Source: an uncultured Clostridia bacterium
GTDB taxonomy: Bacteria; Bacillota; Clostridia; Christensenellales; Borkfalkiaceae
DNA: 64,000 nt
NCBI GenBank assembly: GCA_947624965.1
Contig: CANQMN010000009.1
Location: forward strand, 1-64,000
Direction: 5' to 3'
Both the position numbers and the translations under genes were made by a program. The notes under the pieces were generated by a model. It was not told where the DNA came from, did not search any database, and was given only the letters and a program-made list of their open reading frames with translations. This document shows, piece by piece, positions 18,547-27,223 of the stretch; within the stretch, counting starts at the first letter, position 1; each line of letters begins with the position of its first letter.

Positions 18547-19861
18547 AAGCCCTTTCCTCTTTTTTGTTTCTCTTAACAGTATAGAACAAATCGAGAGAAA
18601 AAGCAACCAGATAGCAGGCATTCGCGGCGATCGCCGCGCCCTCCACCGAGAACGCGGGGTCGGATACGAGAAGAAATTGCAGGGCGACCTTCACGCCCAC
18701 GGCGGCGAGCATGGACAGCGCGGCGAACTTCGCGCGCCCCATGCCCGTGAGACACGCGGCGAGCGTATCCACGCAGGCGACGGTCGCCGCGGAGAGGGCG
18801 GAAAGCCGCACCAGCCGCACGAGGATCTCCTCGTCCGCGGGGGAGAGCGCGGGATAGAGCAGCGCGGAGAGCGGACGGGCAAAGACGAACAGCGCGGCGG
18901 CGGCGGGCAGGGAGAGCGCCAGCGTAAAGCCGAGCGCGGACAGCGCGCGCCGCCGCCCCTCCGCAAAGTCCCCCTTTGCCGCCGCGCGGGAGACGGCGGG
19001 GACCGCCGCCGCGACCAGCCCGCAACAGACCGTCGCGGGCACGCTCGCAAGGGAAGCCGCTCCCCCCGTGAACAGCCCGTACAGCGCGACGGCGCGCGCG
19101 GTGTGGCGGGAGAGAAGGCGCACGACGAGCACGCTGTCCGCCATGCGCGAGAGCGGCAGGACGGACGCGGCGACCATCACGGGGAGCGCGGACAACAGCA
19201 CGTCCCCGCCCGTCGTTTTTCCGACGGAGAGCATGCGGCAGGGCGGCTCCCTGCGGTATCTGACCGCGAGATAGAGGAGCGCGACCGCCTCCGAGCCCGT
19301 TACCGCCAAAAGGGAAAAGACGACCGCGCGGACGGGGTCTGCGGCATAGCGGCTTGCGAAATACAGTCCCGCCGCCGCCTTGAAGAGCTGTTCGAGGATC
19401 TCCGAGACGGCGGTGGGGCGCATGTCGTTCTTCCCCTGAAAATACCCGCGGAGCACGGCAAGGAGCGCGACGAGCAGAACGGAGGGCGCGAGCGCGAGAT
19501 AGCATTCGACGAGCGCGCGCTCCCCCTGCAATTCGCTCATGCGGGACGCAAAAAGGCACATGAGCGCGCTCCCGCCCGCCCCGAGCGCGGCGAACAGACC
19601 GAGCGCGGCGCGCACCGCGTCTCCCCCCGTGCGCCCGTGCGCCGTCTCGCGGGCGATGATGCGGGACAGCGCCGACGGGATCCCCGCCGACGAAAAGGTG
19701 AGCAAGAGGCAAAAGAACGGGTACGCCATCTGGTACAGCCCCATTCCGTACCCGCCGAGAACGTTCGCCAGCGGAATGCGGTAGAGCGCGCCCACGCCCT
19801 TCGCGATGAGCCCGCCGAGCGAGAGCACGGCGGCGCTTTTGAGGAAGGTTTTATGCCGCAT
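18401..19861 (-). CDS. spoVB: SpoVB-like MATE/MVF flippase, probable 3' frameshift
   Basis: This polytopic protein (486 residues as read) belongs to the polysaccharide-transport/MATE group that includes SpoVB, needed for spore cortex and likely moving lipid-linked precursors. It begins MRHKTFLKSAAVLSLGG and FYRIPLANVLG-type sequence (LYRIPLANVLGGYGMGLY), as in the family. About 14 hydrophobic segments are present. The last helix ends at about residue 433, then the frame runs 146 bp into yabN as an Arg/Gly-rich tail that is just yabN in the wrong frame. One extra A in the A6 run at 18560-18565 (plus T6) would instead give KRGKGL-stop at an ATGA overlap with yabN. I think this is a sequence error or true slippage. 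Confidence 0.82.
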   Translation of the reverse strand: MRHKTFLKSAAVLSLGGLIAKGVGALYRIPLANVLGGYGMGLYQMAYPFFCLLLTFSSAGIPSALSRIIARETAHGRTGGDAVRAALGLFAALGAGGSALMCLFASRMSELQGERALVECYLALAPSVLLVALLAVLRGYFQGKNDMRPTAVSEILEQLFKAAAGLYFASRYAADPVRAVVFSLLAVTGSEAVALLYLAVRYRREPPCRMLSVGKTTGGDVLLSALPVMVAASVLPLSRMADSVLVVRLLSRHTARAVALYGLFTGGAASLASVPATVCCGLVAAAVPAVSRAAAKGDFAEGRRRALSALGFTLALSLPAAAALFVFARPLSALLYPALSPADEEILVRLVRLSALSAATVACVDTLAACLTGMGRAKFAALSMLAAVGVKVALQFLLVSDPAFSVEGAAIAANACYLVAFSLDLFYTVKRNKKEERAYDNDRRAGNGEGGFDGAREGDALARGQGAPAHRDAPLGRGVARGGDPV

Positions 19862-19893
19862 ATGTACCGCCCGCGCGGCGCGCGGGCTTTGGT

Positions 19894-20439
19894 TCACTCG
19901 AACTGGTTGGCGATGATATCCGCGGTGAGGCGGGCAAGTTTGAGCGCGGAAGCGTCCATGACCGCGCCCTCCTCCACGGAAAAGAGCGCGACCGCGCCGA
20001 GGCAGTCCCCGTTCGCCACGACGGGCACGATGACCTGCGCCGTCGGCGAAAAATCCCCCTCCGCGACGACGGGCATCATGTCCCCGCCCTCCGCAAGGTT
20101 CGCGAGATAGTTCCCGCGCGTGGACATCAATTTCGTCATCGCCTCGGAAACCGTCTTCCCGACGAGCTGTTTTTTGCCCTGTCCGCACGCGGCGAGCACG
20201 GCGTCCGTGTCGCAGATGGCGGAAAGGTATCCGCTCTGTTCGTTGAGCGACTTCGCCGTCCCCTCCGCGAACCGCTCCACGGAAGCGATGGGCGAATATT
20301 TTTTGAGCATAAGCTCGTCCCTGTCCGTAAACAGTTCGAGGGGGTCTCCCTCGCGGATGCGGAGCGTCCGCCTGATCTCCTTGGGGATGACGACGCGCCC
20401 CAGTTCGTCGATCCTCCTCACGATTCCCGTAGCCTTCAT
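19894..20439 (-). CDS. spoVT: Stage V sporulation regulator SpoVT (AbrB + GAF)
   Basis: This 181-residue regulator has an N-terminal AbrB-type swapped-hairpin DNA-binding domain (MKATGIVRRIDELGRVVIPKEIRRTLRI) and a C-terminal GAF domain. The length equals Bacillus SpoVT (178). SpoVT is a tetramer that modulates forespore sigma-G genes late in sporulation. It lies upstream of spoVB and yabN as in B. subtilis. ACGGAGG precedes the ATG. A possible sigma-G promoter is described separately. Confidence 0.93.
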   Translation of the reverse strand: MKATGIVRRIDELGRVVIPKEIRRTLRIREGDPLELFTDRDELMLKKYSPIASVERFAEGTAKSLNEQSGYLSAICDTDAVLAACGQGKKQLVGKTVSEAMTKLMSTRGNYLANLAEGGDMMPVVAEGDFSPTAQVIVPVVANGDCLGAVALFSVEEGAVMDASALKLARLTADIIANQFE

Positions 20440-20458
20440 ACAAACCTCCGTATACCTT

Positions 20459-20488
20459 CAATATGCGGAAGTTCAACGTTTCTATACG
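20459..20488 (-). promoter_or_regulatory. Possible sigma-G-type promoter of spoVT
   Basis: On the minus strand CGTATA (20483-20488), 17 bp, CATATTG (20459-20465). This resembles the forespore sigma-G pattern TGMATA-N17/18-CATAHTA with one or two mismatches in each box. spoVT is a sigma-G gene in B. subtilis. No sigma-A promoter was seen in the gap. Confidence 0.4.
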
Positions 20489-20546
20489 CAAAACCGTGCG
20501 GCGGGCGGCGCGGGATCGCTTCCGAAAAACCCGTACAAAAAAAGAA

Positions 20547-20575
20547 TTGCCTTTTCCGCGCGCGCAAGGTATAAT
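20547..20575 (+). promoter_or_regulatory. Promoter of the AEC transporter gene
   Basis: TTGCCT (20547-20552), 17 bp, TATAAT (20570-20575), followed by AAAGGAGG at 20586-20593 and ATG at 20601. Confidence 0.75.
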
Positions 20576-20600
20576 AGACCCGTGCAAAGGAGGCGCAACC

Positions 20601-21584
20601 ATGGCGCAGATCGTAACGAAAACGGCGCTCATCCTGCTCGTGCTCTTTCTCTTCATCCTGCCGGGCTTTTTGCTGAAAAAGACGGGGCTCGTGCGGGCGG
20701 ACAGCCTGTATTCGCTCGCCAACATCCTGCTCTATCTCTGCCAGCCCATGCTGTCCGTCAAGGCGTTCGCGGTGGACCCCGTCGCGCCGACGGGCACGGT
20801 ATACCTCAACTTCCTCTACGTTCTCCTCTTTTCGTTCGCGATGCTCTTTCTCGTGTTCGGCGCGAGCAAGCTCGCCTTCCGCTTTATGCGCGCGCCCGAG
20901 GAGAGAAGAAAAAAGGACGTCCTCACCTTCATCGGAACGTTCTCCAACTGCTCCTTTGTGGGACTTCCCTTTATGGATATGTTCACGGGCGGCGATTCCG
21001 AGGCGATGATGTATATCACCGTATTCGCCGTCGCCTTCAACGTGCTCGTGTGGACGCTGGGCGCCTACCTCATCACGCAGGACAAAAAGCAGATCTCCCT
21101 GAAAAAGGCGCTCTTCAACCCCTGTCTTGTGGGGAGTTTTGTGGGACTTCTCCTCTTTTCCGTACCCCAAATCAACATTTTCAACATGGAGGAAGTCGCG
21201 GAACTGCGCCAGCTCGTCGTCTACACGGGGAACATGACCGCGCCCGTCTCCATGCTCGTGGTGGGCGTGCGGCTCGCCGAACTCTCCCCGCGGGAGCTGT
21301 TCTGCGACCCCAAAATTTATCTCGCCGCTTTCGTGCGGCTGTTCGTCTCCTTCGGCATCGCCTATCTCGTCGTTTTGCCCTTCAAGCTGACGGGGCTGTT
21401 CGACGCCTCCCCCTACGTCCTCATCGCGCCCGTCGTCGCGATGAGCATGCCGCCCGCCGCGACCATCGTCGCGTTCGCGGAAAAGTACGACGGGGAAAAG
21501 CGGTTCGCCGCCGCGGCGTTCTCCGCGACGACCCTCTTTTCGGCGGTCTCCCTGCCCGTCGTCCTGCTCCTTCTCTCGCTATGA
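20601..21584 (+). CDS. AEC (auxin efflux carrier) family transporter
   Basis: This 327-residue membrane protein has about ten hydrophobic helices in the two halves typical of the AEC (BART superfamily) permeases. Family signatures include CQPMLSVKAF in the first half, NCSFVGLPFM after it, and VAMSMPPAATIVAFAEKY in the second half. Bacterial AEC proteins carry malate, lactate or other organic anions; the substrate is not told here. MAQIVTK is the start, with AAAGGAGG eight bases upstream; the ORF-track start is too long. It is a single-gene unit on the plus strand with promoter and terminator. Confidence 0.88.
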   Translation: MAQIVTKTALILLVLFLFILPGFLLKKTGLVRADSLYSLANILLYLCQPMLSVKAFAVDPVAPTGTVYLNFLYVLLFSFAMLFLVFGASKLAFRFMRAPEERRKKDVLTFIGTFSNCSFVGLPFMDMFTGGDSEAMMYITVFAVAFNVLVWTLGAYLITQDKKQISLKKALFNPCLVGSFVGLLLFSVPQINIFNMEEVAELRQLVVYTGNMTAPVSMLVVGVRLAELSPRELFCDPKIYLAAFVRLFVSFGIAYLVVLPFKLTGLFDASPYVLIAPVVAMSMPPAATIVAFAEKYDGEKRFAAAAFSATTLFSAVSLPVVLLLLSL

Positions 21585-21616
21585 AAAAAGCGGAGCCGCG
21601 GCTCCGCTTTTTGTTT
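21584..21616. terminator. Bidirectional terminator between AEC and aminotransferase genes
   Basis: AAAAAAGCGGAGC-CGCG-GCTCCGCTTTTTG is a perfect hairpin with A and T runs on its sides, between two convergent genes. Confidence 0.9.
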
Positions 21617-22797
21617 TACCGGTCGTATTCTCTGCGCAACGCTTCAAAGGCGGGCAGGCTCCTCTCGATGATCTTCCTGTCCACGCAATAGGAGATGCGC
21701 ACGTACCCCTCCACGCCGAAACTGTCCGACGGCACGAGCAACAGCTCGTGCTTTTTTGCGCGCGCGCAGAACGCGGCGGCGGAGGGCTCGGGCGACTTCA
21801 CGAACAGATAAAACGCCCCCTCGGGCAGGACGCACTCGTAGCCGTACGAACGGAGCGCATTCCACAGCAGGTCGCGGTTTTTGCGGTATTCCTCCACGTC
21901 CGCGGACTTCCCCGCACACCTTGCCACGACGTGCTGGAAGAGGACGGGCGCGCAGACGAACCCGAGCGCGCGCCCCGCGCCCGCGACGGCGGCAAACACC
22001 TTCTCCGCCGCCGTGCACCGCGGCGAGACGGCGACATAGCCGATGCGCTCGCCCGCGAGCGAGAGCGATTTGGAGTACGAATAGCAGACGATGACGTCGT
22101 CGTAGACGTTCATGGGATAGACGGGGGGTGCGCCGTAGCACAGCTCGCGATAGGGCTCGTCGGCGAGGAGGAAAATCGGCTCCCCCTTTTCGGCGCTCTT
22201 TTTGCGCAGGAGCGCGCCGAGCGCGCGCATCTCCGCCTCCGTGTACACCGCGCCCGTGGGATTATTGGGAGAATTGACGATGACCGCCTTTGTCCGCCGC
22301 CCAATCGCCCCTTCGAGCGCGGCGAGATCGAGATGAAAATCGCCGCCCGCGCGCACCGCGACGAGCTTCGCGCCCGCCGCCTCCGTAAAGACGCGGTATT
22401 CGGGGAAGAAGGGCGCGACGGCGATAAATTCGTCCCCCTCCTCCGCGAGCGCGTGCACCGCGGCGGTGAGAGATGCCGCCGCCCCGCACGTCATATAGAC
22501 GAGGTCGGGGGGCAGGGGAACGCCGAACGCGCGGCGCACTTCGTCGGCGATCGCCTTCCGCACTTCGGGCGCGCCCGCCGCGGACGTGTAGCCGTGGAGC
22601 GTCTCCGCGGGCGTCTCCGCGATGAGGCGCAAAATTTCCCCGTTCACGCACGGGGGCGCGGGCACGCTGGGATTGCCGAGCGAAAAATCGAACACGTTCT
22701 CCGCGCCGATCTCCGCCTTGCGGCGGGCGCCGTATTCAAACAGCTCCCGTATCTCCGAGCGTTCTTCCCCCAATTTTTGCATATGTTTGTTGATCAT
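21616..22797 (-). CDS. Class I/II PLP-dependent aminotransferase
   Basis: This 393-residue fold-type I enzyme shows FSLGNPSVP near the N-terminus, the VNSPNNPTGAVYT motif, LADEPYRELCY with the PLP-binding aspartate and tyrosine, and YSYSKSLSLAGERIGY with the PLP lysine. The C-terminal RISYC arginine binds the substrate carboxylate. It resembles aspartate/alanine-type aminotransferases; the amino acid cannot be named. MINKHMQKLG was chosen because AAAGGAG lies a few bases upstream; the ORF-track extension reads the neighbouring repeats. It ends at the shared terminator. Confidence 0.88.
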   Translation of the reverse strand: MINKHMQKLGEERSEIRELFEYGARRKAEIGAENVFDFSLGNPSVPAPPCVNGEILRLIAETPAETLHGYTSAAGAPEVRKAIADEVRRAFGVPLPPDLVYMTCGAAASLTAAVHALAEEGDEFIAVAPFFPEYRVFTEAAGAKLVAVRAGGDFHLDLAALEGAIGRRTKAVIVNSPNNPTGAVYTEAEMRALGALLRKKSAEKGEPIFLLADEPYRELCYGAPPVYPMNVYDDVIVCYSYSKSLSLAGERIGYVAVSPRCTAAEKVFAAVAGAGRALGFVCAPVLFQHVVARCAGKSADVEEYRKNRDLLWNALRSYGYECVLPEGAFYLFVKSPEPSAAAFCARAKKHELLLVPSDSFGVEGYVRISYCVDRKIIERSLPAFEALRREYDR

Positions 22798-23179
22798 GAT
22801 GACTCCTTTGGGGAATATAGGCGTACCCCCTCCCCGTTTGCGCCGCCGGGCTACTGCGGCATTTGGCGCGGAGCAGGGTCTCCCTGCGCCAGCGCACACA
22901 ATTTGCGCGACACTTCGCGCTTACTGTCCGATAGGACGAAGAAGAGCGCGAGCAAGTTACAGCGACGCGGAAGGTTTCCTCGTGCGATTTTTTTCGTCAG
23001 CAAAAAATCGCACGAATCCTTTACGGCGCGGAGCAGGGTCTCCCTGCGTCAGCGCACACAATTTGCCGAACCCTTTCGGCTTAATGTCCGATAAGACGAA
23101 GAAGAGCGCGGGTAAGTTACAGCGACGCGGAAGGTTTCCTCGTGCGATTTTTTTCGTCAGCAAAAAATCGCACGAAATT
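22798..23179. repeat. Two tandem copies of the ~160-bp structured repeat
   Basis: Copies span 22866-23025 and 23026-23175 with an exact period of 160 bp. Each has GCGCGGAGCAGGGTCTCCCTGCG, then AGCGCACACAATTTG, a variable hairpin, TTANTGTCCGATARGACGAAGAAGAGCGCG, GTTACAGCGACGCGGAAGG, and a long hairpin TCGTGCGATTTTTT-TCGTCAGC-AAAAAATCGCACGA. The variable hairpin is GCGCGA-cact-TCGCGC in the first copy and GCCGAA-ccct-TTCGGC in the second, so both arms changed together. No gene is supported. The AT-containing hairpin could end transcription on either side, before uvrA's end and the aminotransferase start. Confidence 0.85.
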
Positions 23180-25993
23180 TTACAGGACTTTTTTCAAAAA
23201 TTGTCCCGTGTAGCTCTGCGCGACTTCGGCGACTTCCTCGGGCGTGCCCGTGCAGACGATCGTCCCGCCGCCGTCGCCGCCCTCGGGACCGAGGTCGATG
23301 ATGTGGTCGGCGATCTTTACTACGTCGAGGTTGTGCTCGATGACGAGCACGGTGTTTCCGCCGTCGCGGAGCTTCATGAGAATGCCGACGAGCTTTTCCA
23401 CGTCGTAGCTGTGCAGACCCGTCGTGGGCTCGTCGAGGATATAGAACGTCTTGCCCGTGGAGCGTTTGGAGAGCTCGGTCGCGAGCTTCACGCGCTGCGC
23501 CTCGCCGCCCGAGAGCGTCGTCGCGCTCTGCCCGAGCTTGATATACCCGAGCCCCACTTCGTTGAGCGTGGAGACCTTGTTGTAGATGGAGGGGTGCGCC
23601 TTGAAAAATTCGCACGCCTCCTCCACCGTCATTTCGAGCACGTCCGAGATATTTTTGCCCTTGTAGCGCACTTCGAGCGTCTCGCGGTTGTACCGCTTGC
23701 CGCCGCACACCTCGCAGGGGACGTACACGTCGGGCAAGAAGTGCATCTCGATCTTCATGATGCCGTCGCCCTCGCAGTTTTCGCACCGCCCCCCGGGGAC
23801 GTTAAAGGAGAATCTGCCCGCCTTGAACCCCATCGCCTTGGCGTCCGCCGTCTGCGCGAACAGCTCGCGGATGGCGGAAAAAACGCCCGTATAGGTGGCG
23901 GGATTGGAGCGCGGCGTGCGCCCGATGGGAGATTGGTCGATGGCGATGACCTTGTCGAAATATTCCAGCCCCGAATATGCGCCGCTCTTCCCCGTGGGAA
24001 GGCGTGCGCCGTTGAGCTCGTTGGAGAGGATGGGGAGAATAATTTCGTTGACGAGCGAACTCTTGCCCGAGCCGCTCACCCCCGTGACCGCGGTGATGAG
24101 CCCCGCGGGGATCTCCGCCGTGATGCCCTTCAAATTGTTTTGGCGGCAATCGGTGACGCGGAAGTACCGCCCGTCCTTTTCCTTGCGGACCGCGGGCACC
24201 TCGATCTTCCGCCGCCCCGCGAGGAAGTCCCCCGTGATGGAGCGCGGCTCGTTCATAATGTCCTCCGCCGTGCCGCATGCGACGACTTCACCGCCGTGCA
24301 CGCCCGCCTTGGGACCGATGTCCACGATATAGTCCGCCGCCCTCATCGTCTCCTCGTCGTGCTCGACGACGATGAGGGTGTTGCCGATGTCGCGCAGACC
24401 CTTCAAAGAATCGAGCAGCCGCGCGTTGTCCCGCTGGTGGAGCCCGATGCTCGGCTCGTCGAGAATGTACAGAACGCCCGTGAGCGCGGAGCCGATCTGC
24501 GTGGCGAGGCGGATGCGCTGGCTCTCCCCGCCCGAGAGCGTCGCCGCGTTCCGCGAGAGGGTGAGATAGTCGAGCCCGACGCCCACGAGAAAGCGGATGC
24601 GGCTCTTTATCTCTTTGAGAACGACGCCCGCGATCGCGGCTTGGGTGGGCGTGAGCGAGAGCCCGTCCAAAAATCCCGCGAGCGCAGAGACGGGCATTTC
24701 GCACACTTCGGCGATATTTTTGCCGCCCAGCGTTACCGCGAGCGCCTCTTTTTTGAGCCGCCGCCCGTGGCAGACGGGGCAATCGGACGTGCGCATGTAC
24801 CGTTCGATGTCCCACTTTACGCCCACCGAACTCGTTTGATTGTATCTCCGCTCCAAATTGTTGACAAAGCCCTCCCAGCCCACTTGAATAGTGGATTGGT
24901 AGGTACGGCTCCGGAAGTCCAAATCGATCTTTTCCCCGCCGTTGCCGTACATCAGAAGTTCAAAAATGCCGTCGGGCAGGTCCTTGACGGGCACATCGAG
25001 GGAGAAATGATAGTGCCGCGCGAGCGCTTCCACATAGGTCTGCGTGACGCTCGGCGAATCGAGCATCCAGCCGCTGATGCGGATGGCGCCCTCGCGGAGC
25101 GTCTTGGTGCGGTCGGGGCAGATGAGGTCGGCGTCCACCGCCTGTTTGAAGCCCAGCCCCGTGCATTCGGGGCAGGCTCCCCACGGCGTATTGAAGGAGA
25201 AGAGGCGGGGTTCGATCTCCTCGATGGAGATGCCGCAGTCGGGACAGGCGTACCGCGAGGAATACAGCGTCTCCTCTTCGTCGCGGTCCACGATGACGAG
25301 CCCGTCCGAGAGTTTCAGCGCGGTCTCCAAGCTCTCCGTGAGCCGTTTGAGAATGCCCTCCTTCACGACGAGGCGGTCGATGACGACGGAGATGTTGTGT
25401 TTTACGTTCTTGTCGAGGGAAATTTCCTCTTGCAGGTCGTAGACGATGCCGTCGATCTTGACGCGGGCATAGCCGCTCTTGCGGAAGGAGGCGAGCTCCT
25501 TCTTGTATTCGCCCTTCTTCCCCCGCACGACGGGCGCGGCGACGAGAAACTTGGTCCCCGCGGGCATTTCCATCACCCTGTCGGCGATCTCGTCCACCGT
25601 TTGGCGCCTTATCTCCCTGCCGCATTTGGGACAGTGCGGGACCCCCGCGCGCGCGAACAGAAGGCGCAAATAGTCGTAGATCTCGGTAACTGTGCCCACC
25701 GTGGAGCGCGGGTTGTGCGACGTCGTCTTTTGGTCGATGGAGATGGCGGGCGAGAGCCCGTCGATGCTCTCCACGTTCGGCTTTTCCATCATGCCGAGGA
25801 ACTGCCGCGCGTACGAGGAGAGGCTCTCCATGTACCGCCTCTGTCCCTCCGCGAAGATGGTATCGAACGCGAGCGTGGATTTCCCGCTCCCCGAGAGCCC
25901 CGTGAATACGGTGAGGCTCCCGCGCGGGATATGCACGTCGATGTTTTTGAGGTTGTTTTCTTTCGCCCCTTTGACGAAAATTTCTTCTTTCAT
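23180..25993 (-). CDS. uvrA: UvrABC excinuclease subunit A
   Basis: This 937-residue ABC-type ATPase finds DNA damage for nucleotide excision repair and loads UvrB. Two ATPase halves each have a Walker A (GLSGSGKS near residue 35, GVSGSGKS near 645), signature [12 protein letters not shown] and [12 protein letters not shown], and Walker B ([20 protein letters not shown]). Two zinc modules are present (CPDCG...CPEC and CENCEGDG...CEVCGGKRY). The start MKEEIFVKG overlaps the stop of the upstream fusion gene by four bases (ATGA). The order uvrB - fusion - uvrA on one strand suggests one operon. The stop lies at the edge of the structured repeat. Confidence 0.97.
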   Translation of the reverse strand: MKEEIFVKGAKENNLKNIDVHIPRGSLTVFTGLSGSGKSTLAFDTIFAEGQRRYMESLSSYARQFLGMMEKPNVESIDGLSPAISIDQKTTSHNPRSTVGTVTEIYDYLRLLFARAGVPHCPKCGREIRRQTVDEIADRVMEMPAGTKFLVAAPVVRGKKGEYKKELASFRKSGYARVKIDGIVYDLQEEISLDKNVKHNISVVIDRLVVKEGILKRLTESLETALKLSDGLVIVDRDEEETLYSSRYACPDCGISIEEIEPRLFSFNTPWGACPECTGLGFKQAVDADLICPDRTKTLREGAIRISGWMLDSPSVTQTYVEALARHYHFSLDVPVKDLPDGIFELLMYGNGGEKIDLDFRSRTYQSTIQVGWEGFVNNLERRYNQTSSVGVKWDIERYMRTSDCPVCHGRRLKKEALAVTLGGKNIAEVCEMPVSALAGFLDGLSLTPTQAAIAGVVLKEIKSRIRFLVGVGLDYLTLSRNAATLSGGESQRIRLATQIGSALTGVLYILDEPSIGLHQRDNARLLDSLKGLRDIGNTLIVVEHDEETMRAADYIVDIGPKAGVHGGEVVACGTAEDIMNEPRSITGDFLAGRRKIEVPAVRKEKDGRYFRVTDCRQNNLKGITAEIPAGLITAVTGVSGSGKSSLVNEIILPILSNELNGARLPTGKSGAYSGLEYFDKVIAIDQSPIGRTPRSNPATYTGVFSAIRELFAQTADAKAMGFKAGRFSFNVPGGRCENCEGDGIMKIEMHFLPDVYVPCEVCGGKRYNRETLEVRYKGKNISDVLEMTVEEACEFFKAHPSIYNKVSTLNEVGLGYIKLGQSATTLSGGEAQRVKLATELSKRSTGKTFYILDEPTTGLHSYDVEKLVGILMKLRDGGNTVLVIEHNLDVVKIADHIIDLGPEGGDGGGTIVCTGTPEEVAEVAQSYTGQFLKKVL

Positions 25994-27213
25994 ATCTTTT
26001 CTCTGTACCAATAGTCGTAGAGACGCGTAAACCCGAGCGAGCGGCACAGTTCGAGCGCGGGAAGATTGGCGGCGCGCACCAAAAGATACGCCCGCTTGGC
26101 GCCCGCGCGCTTCGCCTCGTTGAGGAGCCGCCCGCACAGCGCGCTCCCCACGCCCTTGCGGCGGAAATCGGGATGCACGCGCAGGCAATACAGCCCGACG
26201 TCCTCCCCCTCGCGCACCGAAAATCCCACGCCGACGACGCGGTCGCCCTCCGTCGCGGAGGCGAACAGCCGTTCCCCGCGCGCCGCGGTAAAGCGCAGGC
26301 TCTCGTCGCGGTATCCCGCCGCGCGTTCGAGCGCGAAGTAGTTTTTCAGCCATTCCGCGGAGGGCTCGCTCTCCGTTCGGATGTTCCCCCCGCGCGAAAA
26401 GGCGGGGATCTTATCGAGCGCGTACGCCGCGCACGTCTTTACGACGGGATAACCCGCCTTTTCGAGCAGACCGTCCAGCGCGACGTCCGCCGCGGTGAGG
26501 CGGAAGCGGCAGGGTTTCCCGAAGGCAGCCGCCCGCGCCTCGCATGCCGCGACGCCCGCCGCAAGGTCGCCCTTCGGCACCGCCGCCGCGTAAAAGGGCG
26601 ACGTTCCGTCCGCACGGGAAGAGAGCCGTTCGATTGCGAGAATGCGCAGGACGCGCTCCGTCTGTTCGGCGATCTGCCGCCAGTTCGCGCCGCCGAACGC
26701 CACTTCGTGCGCGCGCAGAAGATTGTGCCGCCCCACGGCGAGCACGGCATAGACGCCCGCCGCCTGCGCCGCGGCGCAGGTATCCGCGTTGTCGTCGATG
26801 AGGATATCTATCTTGTGTTCCGCGCAGTAGCCCGCCTTATCCGTAACTTCCGCGACGAGCGCGTCGTACGGAATGCGCCGCTTTTCCAGCCAGTCGCGGC
26901 TCACGCGTTCGGGATTGACGAACCACTCTTTGAGGCGGGAGGTGAGAATGACGATCTCGTGCCCCGCCGCCCGCCACGACGCGAGCGCCTCCTTCGCCCC
27001 CTTGCGCGCCGCGGCGTCCGTAAACGCGGCGATCCCGCCCGCATGCACAAATTCCAGCACGTCGTCGAGCGTCCAATCGTATACGTTGACGAACATGTTG
27101 GAATAGGGGTCTTTGAGTTTGAAGGGCAATTTGCGCGCCGCGATATACGCGCCGGCTCTGCCGACGCGATCGACGATGTTCAACGTGTCGTCGATGTCAA
27201 CTGCGATCCTCAT
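25990..27213 (-). CDS. HAD-type 5'-nucleotidase-like / GNAT acetyltransferase fusion
   Basis: This 407-residue protein joins two enzymes. Residues 1-165 resemble the NT5C 5'(3')-deoxyribonucleotidase group of HAD phosphatases: VDIDDTLN (DxDxT), ILTSR, TDKAGYC with a lysine, and ILIDDNAD. Residues 250-407 form a GNAT N-acetyltransferase: [31 protein letters not shown] is the acetyl-CoA loop and the end ([17 protein letters not shown]) is typical. A linker of about 80 residues joins them. It lies 10 bp after uvrB and overlaps uvrA by 4 bp, so it is inside the excision-repair operon. The role is unknown: dNTP-pool control fits the first domain, but nothing here proves it. Confidence 0.8.
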   Translation of the reverse strand: MRIAVDIDDTLNIVDRVGRAGAYIAARKLPFKLKDPYSNMFVNVYDWTLDDVLEFVHAGGIAAFTDAAARKGAKEALASWRAAGHEIVILTSRLKEWFVNPERVSRDWLEKRRIPYDALVAEVTDKAGYCAEHKIDILIDDNADTCAAAQAAGVYAVLAVGRHNLLRAHEVAFGGANWRQIAEQTERVLRILAIERLSSRADGTSPFYAAAVPKGDLAAGVAACEARAAAFGKPCRFRLTAADVALDGLLEKAGYPVVKTCAAYALDKIPAFSRGGNIRTESEPSAEWLKNYFALERAAGYRDESLRFTAARGERLFASATEGDRVVGVGFSVREGEDVGLYCLRVHPDFRRKGVGSALCGRLLNEAKRAGAKRAYLLVRAANLPALELCRSLGFTRLYDYWYREKI

Positions 27214-27223
27214 CCGTACCTCG

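Noticed and set aside
22622-26014. 1130-residue plus-strand ORF opposite uvrA and the aminotransferase
   Set aside because: Antisense to a full uvrA with all ATPase motifs; it also reads through the repeats. No RBS or recognisable domain.
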